DNA of 64,000 nucleotides from Ciona savignyi. Taxonomy: Eukaryota; Chordata; Ascidiacea; Phlebobranchia; Cionidae. The notes under the pieces were generated by a model. It was given only the letters and a program-made list of their open reading frames with translations, did not search any database and had not been told where the DNA came from. Within the stretch, counting starts at the first letter, position 1. Each line of letters starts with the position of its first letter. A program made the position numbers and the translations under genes. Positions 22,391-31,987 of this stretch are shown here, one piece after another. The stretch lies in assembly GCA_000149265.1 (NCBI GenBank), contig CH003075.1, forward strand, positions 154,663-218,662, in the 5' to 3' direction.

Positions 22391-23188
22391 TTAGTTGCTG
22401 GTTTGTAATTCACTTTGTAGAAGATATTTCTGCATTTCTCGTCCACGTACTTTTACTGTGTAACAAACATCTTCGCATTTTAGCAAGCTTGAGTGCATTG
22501 TTTGCATTTTTTCCACAAACTGTTTTTTCTTGCCAGAGTTTGCATCTATTTGTTTTGTAAAAACTTGAAAAGAATTGTATAGCACACGAACGAAAGCACA
22601 AAGTTTAAACATCTGACTGTTGGATTGATCTTGATATGTTTTAGCCTCAGCAGCACAGTTTATGCACTTTCGCATAGCCTCGCCAGTTATATCAGCTAGT
22701 CCTAATAAATACTCTACCAAAGGTACAGCAAGAGTATTCTTAGTTCCATTTTCATCCTTAAATTCCAAAAGTGTTTGTACTTGATTCCATGTTAATATAC
22801 AGTTCTGAATTTCTCTAGCTGAGTGTTCATTATAAAGCTTTATAAACTGTAAGAAAGCCATCGCTTCGATAAATTCTTGTAATCCATTTGAATATGCTTT
22901 TATAAATTGCAATGAGTCTTCATTTGCCAATAAAATAGCAATTTTTTGAAATTTTTCAATGATTAGACTTTTTTTCGTTTCTGCAATTTTTATTAATTCC
23001 TTTAGTTCAATGTTGTTTCTATGTAACATAAAAATTAGCTTCTTGCTTTCAACAGTGATATCACGACTTAATTTCACAATTTTTTCATGAAGGCCATATC
23101 TAATGTCTAGTTCATCTCGAAATTGAGTAAAAACTGTTGTCAAAACGCCAGATTCTATTTCAGGGATACACTTTACTAATGTTTCCAT
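22391..23188 (-). CDS. TSNAX: Translin-associated factor X (TSNAX / TRAX)
   Basis: This is a 265-residue single-exon gene. TRAX pairs with translin to form the C3PO endoribonuclease, in which TRAX is the catalytic partner. C3PO clears passenger strands in RNA silencing and processes tRNA fragments. The diagnostic segment KIVKLSRDITVESKK is at about residue 37. Metal-binding acidic residues of the TRAX active site are kept in LQEFIEAMAF and LADITGEAMRKCIN. The end YTVKVRGREMQK matches the family. Human TSNAX has 290 residues; the difference is mainly the basic N-terminal tail, which is absent here. The ATG at 23188 is the first in frame. DUF1295 follows 130 bp downstream on the same strand, suggesting cotranscription. 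Confidence 0.95.
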   Translation of the reverse strand: METLVKCIPEIESGVLTTVFTQFRDELDIRYGLHEKIVKLSRDITVESKKLIFMLHRNNIELKELIKIAETKKSLIIEKFQKIAILLANEDSLQFIKAYSNGLQEFIEAMAFLQFIKLYNEHSAREIQNCILTWNQVQTLLEFKDENGTKNTLAVPLVEYLLGLADITGEAMRKCINCAAEAKTYQDQSNSQMFKLCAFVRVLYNSFQVFTKQIDANSGKKKQFVEKMQTMHSSLLKCEDVCYTVKVRGREMQKYLLQSELQTSN

Positions 23189-23782
23189 ACCACATATGTA
23201 CCAGAAACTTGTCTTTGCAACTTGAACAGATGAAATAAATTACTATATTTTTTTCACCAGTAGGCTACTGTAAAAACACTATTTTTAGTTATTTAAAAAA
23301 ATTACGTTAATATGTTACAGAACCAAAAAAATCACCTTTTCTAAAAAACACCGTTATATCAAATGCTGTATGTTACAATAAACTGGACATATGATAAGAA
23401 ATGTAAGAAAATCATTTGGAACTTAGTATAAAATAGCACATTGTGTGATCAGTTCAATAATTTAAAATTCGTAAAAAATGTAGCAAAATGTTACAGGTAC
23501 CATCCAATCTAAATTATATATTGGTATACAATATGGTTATTTTTGATGAGATATGTGTATATTGAATGTGCAAAGTTCACCTTACATATATAACACAAAT
23601 GTTTGACAACGGATTAATATCTTATGGTAGTAAAATGTTGACGCCACATAAAATCATGTATAGTGCAAATGCAACATGTAAGTATTAATAAGAATCAAAA
23701 CAAAAGACAATTTACTATTACAGAATATAAATTACAACCATTATGTGTGTTAGTTCAAAATGCAATATTGTTATTTTTGAAA
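23189..23782. other. Spacer between MTHFD2 and TSNAX
   Basis: This A+T-rich stretch of 594 bp holds no recognised exon or repeat. It should contain the MTHFD2 3' end and the TSNAX promoter or leader site. Confidence 0.4.
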
Positions 23783-24797
23783 TTAGTAGACATATTTTTT
23801 CTGTGCTGCCATTAAAGTATTTTTGCAAAGCATTGCAACTGTCATAGGCCCCACACCACCTGGAACTGGGGTTATATGACCAGCCACTTTCTTTACACCT
23901 TCGAAATCAACATCACCTACTAATTTAAATTTCCCAGTAGTCTCATCTTTGACTCGATTAATTCCAACATCTATAATACAAGACCCTTCTTTTACCATAT
24001 CTGCAGTTATAAGGTTTGGTATCCCTGCTGCCACAATAACAATATCAGCCGTCTTTGTGAACATTTTAAGCTGCTCTTTTGGTGTGTAGCGATGTGTTTG
24101 TGTAACTGTTGCATCACCGCCCGGCCTTTCATGTCGATGATCCGTATGCAAGAGCATTGCAAGTGGCATTCCAACATTTTTCGAACGGCCACAAACAACT
24201 GCGGTTTTAGCGAAAGTTTCGATGCCAGTTCTTTTTAACATTTCCCACACACCAGCAGGAGTTGCAGGCAACAAACAAGATTGGTCTAAACATAGTCGCC
24301 CTACATTTGATATGTGGAAACCATCTACATCCTTCTGTGGGAACACTGCATTACACACAGTACGTTCATCAATGTGATCAGGCAGTGGCAGCTGGACCAG
24401 TATACCATCAACAGAATCATCCTTGTTTAGATTGTCTAGCAGTGTCAGCAATTCTTCTTGGGAAATCGATGTGTCTTTTATAATAGTTTCACTTGTAATG
24501 CCCACTTTCTTGCAAGCAGAAACCTTATTTTTCACATAGGTGGCACTTGCTGGGTCTTCACCCACCAAAACCACTGTTAAATTGGGTTTCCTGTTACCCT
24601 CTGATAACCACTTAGTAATATCCACTTTAACTTCATCTTTAATTTCTTTGGCAAGCTTTTGTGCCGCTAATTAACGTGGCATCATGACGACAAGCACTGG
24701 TAGATAAAACCCGAGAATACCGAATAATCTTAGTAGGTGTGCGGATGTTTACTAATTTTGAGGTGCGAATTAAACCAGAAAATAGCCTGTTGCTCAT
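23783..24797 (-). CDS. MTHFD2: Mitochondrial methylenetetrahydrofolate dehydrogenase/cyclohydrolase, one frameshift
   Basis: The enzyme oxidises 5,10-methylene-THF and hydrolyses the methenyl form in mitochondrial one-carbon metabolism. Motifs include VVLVGEDPASATYVKNK (substrate-binding Tyr and Lys), LVQLPLPDHID, the PQKDVDGFH turn, CGRSKNVGMPLA, GIPNLITADMVKEG and HITPVPGGVGPMTVAML. The block HTDHRHERPGGDATV is typical of MTHFD2 and MTHFD2L. The ATG at 24797 opens an Arg- and Ser-rich leader (SNRLFSGLIRTSKL) fit for mitochondrial import, reaching DATLISGTK. There the frame breaks: a run TTTT at 24656-24659 (plus strand) has one base too many, after which KLAKEIKDEV continues in the next frame. 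Without the extra base the product is 337 residues (human 350). There is no intron, whereas vertebrate copies have several. MTHFD2 is preferred over MTHFD2L only loosely. Confidence 0.92.
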
Positions 24798-25208
24798 TTT
24801 GCATCAGATGTGTAGCTCTACAACGCAAAACTCCAGAGTAGCTCTGCATACAACACAAAATTCCAAAAACTGGAATCGGGTAACTTTCCATCGCAGCTGT
24901 GTGATAATTTGTGCAGCCATGCGTAAAGCAAATCGATCAGCTGTTAAATGCTCCCCCATGCTTTTAGTAGAAATGACATGCTAAATCGAGCACACCAGGT
25001 TTAAGGACTGTAATTATCCTTAAAATTCATAAAATTTATTTCATTTGCTTTTGAAGGGAACACTAAATATATTTTAGCAAAACAATTTTAAATAATTTTT
25101 TGTTCAATCGCTATGAAATTTTTACACAATATAAAAATTAAGTAAATTACACTTGAAAACAAGTTAAAGATGTATAACATTGAACAGAAAAACACATATA
25201 TAAAAGTT
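24798..25208. other. Upstream region of MTHFD2, no gene
   Basis: The stretch is A+T-rich with no recognised exon. The plus-strand open frame at 24739-24984 is antisense to the MTHFD2 start and is not considered real. Confidence 0.35.
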
Positions 25209-25375
25209 ATAGGATATCGAAGTTTATCCTAATGAATGAGAAAACACAAGGGGCGTTAACAGACGGGAAATCGTCAGATCACCCATGGTCGGGTTACCGG
25301 AGATATTGCAGTGTGTTGTCTATGATTTAGATGTTCTTCAATTTGGTATGGAGCCCATTATTCCACTATGTTTAT
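25209..25375 (-). repeat. SINE copy, 5'-truncated
   Basis: The tail half of the family on the minus strand is present: 'gtgatctgacgatttccc', 'ggtaaccggagat' in reverse and 'cagtgtgttgtctatga'. It ends near the 'ggagcccattattccact' word. A further scrap with 'cacttaacggaaaccgcctgg' lies at 25697-25740 on the plus strand. Confidence 0.6.
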
Positions 25376-25595
25376 ACAAAGTTCGTCAAGGGCACAATCT
25401 ACTCCTATAAAATGTATAGAACTATCTTTTGGTAAAAAAATAATAACTCGGGAACCTACTATAGGCCTACACTTCTGCTTACAAAACAAACGATATATAT
25501 ACACTTTGGTTTGAGATATAACAAGTATGATTAGGTAGGTAACCAGGCAATCTGACCATATTGCTGTGTACAGCAATATATAGCGTAGAGTCAAA

Positions 25596-25634
25596 ATGGG
25601 TTTTACAAATAGTGGTGGTTATAACACTCTTTAG
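25596..25634 (+). mobile_element. 3' terminal scrap of the Helitron-like family
   Basis: The sequence 'ttttacaaatagtggtggtt' leads to ATAACACTCTTTAG and then T. This is the conserved right end of copies A and B, without the body. Confidence 0.5.
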
Positions 25635-25899
25635 TACTTTTTATATGCTTATTGTTTAAGGGTCGAAATTGGACGATGATCGGTTGTGGTATTTTTAATG
25701 CACTTAACGGAAACCGCCTGGATCAAGTGGATTATTGGAAAAAAGTAAAAAACGCAGCACCATCCTAATAAAATACAACAAACAGCTTCGTGAAATGGAT
25801 CGTGTGAGTGAGATATCATAGGTTAGCTGTGGGCATTTCGTTTAACATGATTTTCCCACACACAAGATACATCCATCCTTTTGTAGTGGATTTTTAACG

Positions 25900-26100
25900 C
25901 TTTGACTAAAACCCGACAAAACACACTAAAACACGGCATTTTTAAATATTTGCACCATACAACCGGCACTTTAATTCCCGACACGTAATTCGTCACATCA
26001 TTTAACATACTAAAACCGGGCAATTCAATTTTCGACACCGTACAACCTGGCACTTAAATTTCCGACACTGCGTATAACCGGACTCAGAAATTAAACACTC
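25900..26100 (+). repeat. Degenerate ~40-bp tandem repeat
   Basis: A motif close to 'caaccggcactttaattccc' plus 'gacac' recurs at about 25957, 26005 and 26038 and, more weakly, at 26075. The open frames here translate the repeat and are not genes. The remainder of 25640-26613 shows nothing else. Confidence 0.55.
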
Positions 26101-27579
26101 GGGTTTTTGTGACTGTAAATGTACCGGAAAATGTGTCGCGTGGGTTTCAGTCAGATTCTGATAATAATTCTGCAAATTCCAATAAATATATATGGTTACA
26201 CAACAAAACGCCTTGGCATGAATTGTTAAACTTTTAATTACTATTGCGAGTATCGTGTCCAACAATTGCCTAAATAGTGTATCCAAAGTATTTATATTAA
26301 ACATGGTATATAGAGTGTTAACATATGCGGGGGTGATATAAAATAGAATAACCAAAATGTATTAAATGAGAAATTGTAATGGTCTATTATCATAAACGTA
26401 TCCTTACAGAAAAAGTAAACAGAAAATAGAATTATTGTGTGGGACAAAATGTATGATGTAGCACAAGACGTTCGGACAGGGCAGGCCCATAGCCACTGCG
26501 ATCGGCTGTGAGCATGCATATATATGGAGACGGTCTTTGGCATTTTTAAACAATCGGGTAATTGGGATGTTAGTGTGATTGTCTTCTTCAATAAACGCAA
26601 CATTCCGACTTATTCAAACTTCAATCAACGGATTTAACTCGGTCCCCTTTTCTGTGGCTATTTTCTCAAGATCAGCCTTCGTTTTAACAGTCTGCGTGTG
26701 CCACACGTTCACTTCTGTGCAATTGTTCCCCTGCGCTTCAATTGTATCCCTTGTAATACCAAGACCTTCCAAAAACAATGACTCTAATTCTCGCTTGTCC
26801 ACAAATACCACTTTTGGGGAATTGACGCACCAAAGCAGTACTGACTGCAAAACCCGCCATGTCTATCGGTATGGTCCTTTTTGGTGCCCAGACTACTCTC
26901 CATGTTACAACTCTTCCGTTTTTGCATAAAACCGGACCCTCGTATTTTAGGCCTCCCACTAGCCCTACGGGCCAAGCGGACGCTAATTTTGTCTTTCTCA
27001 TTTCTTGGAAAAGTTTTAAACCATATGTGTTATCATCGTCCATAAAGTACAAAACTCCGTCAGTTTCGTTGTTCACGTTGTCTCGAATCCAATTTAAAGC
27101 TGTGTTTCTAGTCTGTAAGTCCTTCGTGTATTTCAGGGCAGTATTTTTCTTGTTCAGATGCGTGAAAGTTAATCCGGATTTTTGTAGCAGTTTTGTTACC
27201 AAAGCAGTTTTCTGTAGTGAGTCTTCAATCAGAATCCAATGAAAACGAGGAACGTGCATTAAAGTTTGAATCAAACGCGTTAAATCAGCTTTCTGTGTTA
27301 ACCGTGAGTACCCCAGTCGGAAAAATTATCTCCGATCAAGCTTGATTTATCCCAACATTTAGTATGGTCCTAGCATGACGTGCCAGGGTTTGACCAGATA
27401 TATAGACATGGGTTATGACAGGAAAGGTAACACCTGGCCAAGCATCGGGAAAACATCTCTGATTTATAGAAGCGTTCCCTATCGTGGGCCAGAGCTGGGT
27501 GGGTACCTAGCACCTTACATGACGCTAATTTGTCAAAAGCAAGTTATATAACAGTTAATCCAAATGATTTTTTTTATTT

Positions 27580-28850
27580 TCATTTATTTTCAACACAATT
27601 TTCTGCTGCCTTTCCACTCCTGTCTCTACCACCATCCCAGTCTCCCGCACCAGAAAGTACAATGCTGATCTCTGCTGCCAGTTGGTCATGACTAGTATCT
27701 TTATATTCGGTTTGTTGCAGCACATCTGGAGAATAGATAAGTCATGTCAGTGAGAATTATTTTAAATTAAATATATGGTTTATTCAGAATAGAGTCCGCA
27801 CCGTGCAGGTATAATATTTTTGCTTTTAAACCACAGCAGACACCATTTCAGCATTTGTCAAAATAACGTGTGTTGAATGTTCGCAGTAGGTTAGCCGGAG
27901 ATATTTTAATGACTCATGAGTATTTTTTATTAGATCACTTTTAAATACCCTTTTTGAATTCACTGGATTGAGACATTTGCAAACATCGTTCAGCCCAGTG
28001 GATTAATGGGTTTAACTAAAACTGTACATAGAAACATCCAAATAATATACATCACACTACAATAGCCCCGGCAACCAGATGATTGGCATAATACAGTCTG
28101 ATGATTGCCTGTGTGATAACGCCCTTTGTGTTTTACCATTTTCACGGTCATAAGAATCTATCAATTGAGTAGGCCTATACATACATGTAAAATGTACATA
28201 AATAAAAACAAGTTAACATTACAACCTAGATTACATAAGTATAATAATAAAGTTATGTTAAAATATACATAAAATATATGTATTCACATACATATATATA
28301 CATATATAGATGTTAAAAATTACACCTCAAAAGACCAATAAAACACAAATTATAAAGTTAGCAAGCTATCTTTAAGCCAATTTTATACCGTACTTACTTG
28401 ATTCGCACAGAATTGTGCAATTATAGGTTTCCCAGTTTAATTATAAGTTACATTCTTCTTTAACCAAATCTTGAAGGATTAAACACTCTAGAGGCCACTT
28501 GCAAACAGTTTCACTTATCGTCCAGTTTTTGGTTACTATACATCGAAAAGACTGCCATCAACAAATACAATTTTTTTAACATATATCAATCACACGACAC
28601 TAATCTACTCCAGTAGCTAACAGCTGCCGTAGGCCTTACTATAATTAAAACTAACCTTACACTTTATAACCAACCTTGCACCTGCAACGGAACTACAGTA
28701 CAGACAGACTTACCGGTAGCCTATTTTACAGCAATATCCTTTGGAAAAGATGCTAGCTTTAAACCAATCAAAGAGACTAAAACACAGTCTCTCTTAACCA
28801 ATCAAAAACGACGACTTTCAAATTCAAATTCATTTCCCTCCATTTTTTAA
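27580..28850 (-). CDS. Candidate small spliced gene inside the GT43 insertion
   Basis: Two minus-strand exons join in phase. One, about 28479-28556, has acceptor 'gatgtatag', translates as NWTISETVCKWPLECLILQ and DLVKEE, and exits before gtaact. The last, 27580-27725, follows 'tattctccag', translates as QLAAEISIVLSGAGDWDGG, and ends NCVENK-stop; its final codons overlap an AATAAA. A first exon beginning MEGNEFEFE near 28833 would match the phase but has a weak donor. Two ATTGG (inverted CCAAT) boxes lie close by. No family is recognised; the product would be under 100 residues. The phase match and the lack of stops argue for reality, but RNA evidence is missing. Confidence 0.35.
27965..28175 (+). 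repeat. SINE copy nested in the insertion
   Basis: The words 'cagcccagtggattaatggg', 'tcacactacaatagccccgg', 'cagtctgatgattgcctgtg' and 'tttttaccattttcacgg'-like ending follow family order. Only the second half of the SINE is present. Confidence 0.6.
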
Positions 28851-29682
28851 GCGAATATGCGAAAATACCATAAACATCATATTTAATATAAATGTTAAAC
28901 TAAACTAACAGATAAATCCGCGAGGCTTAGTTGTATTGGCAAAGTGACTGATCGAAAGAGAGCGAAAACTTTTCTCCTGTAAACAGTTGGTATTTTATAC
29001 TTATTTTTAAATAAATGAATTAAAAAGCACATCATGGCACAGAACAATACGACAACGATAAAAAAAACAGCCGGAATATAAGGTCCGTTGACAATCAATC
29101 GCAATCTTCGCAAAAGAAGTCGAACATTGAATAAAAATCAGAGTCGTTAAATATGTTAAGAAAAACTTTTCTCAGAGTATACCCAAATAATCATCGATGG
29201 CCCTTTCATGATATGTTATCATAGATGTATCAGTGGCACAATCTAAGATAACGCGCTGAAATATCCTAGTTTAATCGTTACATGGCCATGTCTTGGATAA
29301 ATCAAAGATAACTCGTCCGATTCAGTATATGGCCCGGGGATAAGTCGAAGATAATTTCTGACTGGGACGTTGAAGTGATTGCGTATATTATTTGCTCATT
29401 TCGCCAGTTTGGGCCGATTTCGCTATGCAAGTGACCGCGCATTGCATAATGTATACCGTTCTTGATACCTATAACCTCTAAATTTGGCCTACATTGTAGA
29501 TATCTTATCAAATACAACGTACATAGCGTCAAACAGAAAGTAAACATCAATGTAAAGGCATTCCTCATGTTTTTTCATAATTATCCTATTACCTAAATTC
29601 AGTATGAAACTAAAAAAATACAAAAACGTACGTAAGCTAATCTATGAGCTATACACTGTACATTTAAAATATGAGCTAGAAT

Positions 29683-29979
29683 GGGATAGGATATTCATGT
29701 TTTTCCCCGTGAATCGGAACAACCAAGGGAAGTTAACACACGAGCAATTCCGTCAGATCACCTCGCGCCCAACCGTCGGGTTAACGAAGCTATTTCAGTA
29801 TGTTGTATATGATAGACACGTTTCTTTAATTTCGTAGAACCCATTAATCCGCTGGTTTCAGGCAATGTCCATAAAAGGCCTTACCCAAGGACACAACTGA
29901 CTATCTAGCGACCAGTTTCGCATCTGCAATCTTTCGATTGAAAGGCGTCGAACTTAACCGCAAGACTAACCGGCCGGAC
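29683..29979 (-). repeat. SINE copy, near full length
   Basis: Minus-strand reading gives the tRNA-like head ending at 'ccggccggttagtcttgcgg', then 'gattgcagatgcgaaactgg', 'tgtccttgggtaaggcc', 'aaccagcggattaatggg', and the tail 'aatatcctatccc'. Confidence 0.8.
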
Positions 29980-31987
29980 ATAAGCTATATATAGATATGC
30001 AGTCTGAAAGATAAACATAAATAGCCTCTTCTTTTTTATGATATAACCAAACAGATTAACAAAGTTCTATGCTCTAATGTTGTTATTCCTAATTGATCAA
30101 ATGCGCAGCAATCAACTAAATTTTAGTTGATGCTAATTTAGTTACTAAATGAACAAAACGTGTGATCGTTTTATCTCCGGGAATGATTGTGTTACTCAGA
30201 TAAAATAACTACCTTACCAATGGTCAATTTGAGTTACTGAATTCTAGACATCATTACTAAAACAAGCTGAGTGACGTACATTACTATCACCAATGAAAAT
30301 GACAACTTAACCTACTTTTCACTTTCAAAATAAAGGATAGTTTATAACAACTTTTCTGTCTCGGACCTGTATTCAAAATAAATGTTTTGCATGATTATGA
30401 CTACTGGTCGATATTTTATTATACTTGAGCCGATGGCGCCTGATTTCAAAGTGAAAACGTATAATTTTTGACGTTGTACCAACAGTACATTATCACTGCG
30501 TAAATTAGTACGAACAAAAATCTGCCTCTGAACTTCTAATTATCGAAGGTAGAATATCTAACGGCTGAAGTTGCGTTGACAATTGTTTAATCTCTCTTAA
30601 AATAGAAGGTCCAAGAGACTGCTATAGCCTTACAAAGCTAATAACAACCATACGCGTTCTCTTGGCCCGAGGGCACAGACTGACGCCTACATCTCTAAAA
30701 TTTTAGAGTTCTTTAAATAATTATTTATCTTATCCGGCAAGGGTTACATCAGTTTTCAGGCATCCGAAAGGTTGTTGTTAAAAAATAGGTGCAAGTGTTC
30801 TTGGACAATACACTAAGCGGATATTGCCCTATTCCTATAAAATAATGAGTTGAACTTAGCAGTAGCAAGTCCAAATCATAAACTTCAAAAATTTGATTCT
30901 ATAGTTACCTAATCACTTTTAATATATATATCTTATACAAAGTGTATAACGTTTTTTCGGCTTGACATCCACTATTTCTGATTGCAGTATTCATGTTATT
31001 ATATTATAAAAAAAAAACAATAACAAAAAAAAAATGCTAACATTTCTAAAATGTTCAACTAGTCCAAATGATTTGTTCGTTTGTACATTGAAAGGAAAAA
31101 CGAAGAATTTCGTATTTGATACACGTTTTGGAAATATCTTTTTATGGGAATACCACAAAATAAACCATTACAAATTCATTACACAATATCTAACAACGTA
31201 AAAGTTGGGGTACGATGGCTATTTCGTTCCTGTCTGTTTGCGTGTGCAGGGTAGAGATGATGTGGATTTCTTTGTGCGTCGCCTTTTCGTCAAAGGGATT
31301 TTATAGGTAAAACTTGTCGTAAGCTAGTCGGTTAGGTCATTGGGCAAGGCACTTACCGGATATTGTCTTAACCTAGTGGAATGATGGGTTAAAATATGAA
31401 TATCCTCATAACTATCTAAACGGTTATAGATGGCCGACTCATTAGCTTGGTAGTTTATTGCGTCGCCTTTTAGTCGAAGGGTTTCAGTTTCAAAAATGGT
31501 TCTGGCTAGTCGGCTGTGTTTATGGGCAAGACTCTAAACATTGCCTGAACCCATTGGACTGTTGGGTTCTACAAAACTGTAAAATCCATGATTTTGATAA
31601 ATGAGAGTAATACTGATGTCATCATTAAGATCACTATGTTTTAAAATCTAGTTATTCGTGTTTTTGTTTATTTTATATTACTAATGTAGACTGATCCAAC
31701 GATACAGGCAGCATTTTTAATATTTCACACAAAAATGATATCACAAGTCAATGACTTCTGTAGCACACGTCAGGGGAATATAAAAAAATATGTCCACATC
31801 TTTAATTAAATGGCGGTTTCAAGAACAAACCCACTAAGCTTTCTTCGATTATTGTGTATGTGTATAATTAGATAATTTGCTTATCGACCATGCTATTTGT
31901 GTTCTACGGTAATGTGTGGTAGGTTATGGAGCTTTTTTACCGATCTATGCTTATTGTAAATGTCGTTATGTGCATTTTGTTGAAGGT
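29980..31987. other. Intergenic region between GT43 and the SLC5 gene, with two SINE pieces
   Basis: No exon is recognised. Two plus-strand SINE fragments occur at 31312-31400 ('tcattgggcaaggcacttac') and 31432-31585 ('tggttctggctagtcggctg', 'ttgcctgaacccattggac'). A minus-strand AATAAA (31667-31672) could be the SLC5 poly(A) signal. Confidence 0.45.

Larger units (their letters stand above)
27312..29366. mobile_element. 2055-bp element with terminal inverted repeats inside the GT43 gene
   Basis: The left end reads CCCAGTCGGAAAAATTATCT. The right end, reverse-complemented, reads CCCAGTCAGAAATTATCT, so the termini are inverted repeats. Subterminal 'ttatctttgatttatcc'-like words also recur at both ends. 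Both sides are flanked by AC (27310-27311 and 29367-29368). Keeping a single AC makes the GT43 frame continuous, which supports a 2-bp target duplication. The two ends differ at several positions, so the insertion is not very recent. The inside contains a SINE, an A+T-rich stretch and a candidate small gene. No transposase is recognised, and the superfamily is unknown. Confidence 0.7.
26614..29568 (-). pseudogene. GT43 beta-1,3-glucuronyltransferase (B3GAT-like), split by an insertion
   Basis: GT43 enzymes add glucuronic acid to galactose in the Golgi, either in the proteoglycan linker or in the HNK-1 epitope. The first part, 29367-29568, has an ATG, a signal-anchor helix at about residues 5-24 and the start of the catalytic domain (EQIIYAITST). 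The second, 26614-27309, resumes with YSRLTQKADLTRL. It has PRFHWILIED, the metal-binding FMDDDNTYGLKLF, WPVGLVGGLKYEGP, DMAGFAV and the C-terminal EVNVWHTQT and NPLIEV. Between them lies a 2055-bp element; without it and one 2-bp duplicate the codons join exactly. A second lesion is one extra base in TTTTGGGG at 26812-26819, just before VVFVDKRELES. No AG acceptor lies at the junction, so ordinary splicing would not remove the insert. The repaired length would be about 298 residues, shorter than the ~335 of human B3GATs mainly in the stem. Which B3GAT paralogue it is cannot be told. Confidence 0.82.

Noticed and set aside
26579..27242. Plus-strand open frames of 116 and 127 codons
   Set aside because: They are antisense to the GT43 catalytic domain, whose motifs are clear on the minus strand.
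27309..27316. Second frameshift (GGGG) at the start of the GT43 C-terminal part
   Set aside because: The apparent extra bases are the terminus of the inserted element, not a coding indel.
28895..29113. 72-codon minus-strand frame with a hydrophobic helix inside the GT43 insertion
   Set aside because: It has no ATG in frame, a stop just upstream and no recognisable family; it may be part of the element but cannot be supported.
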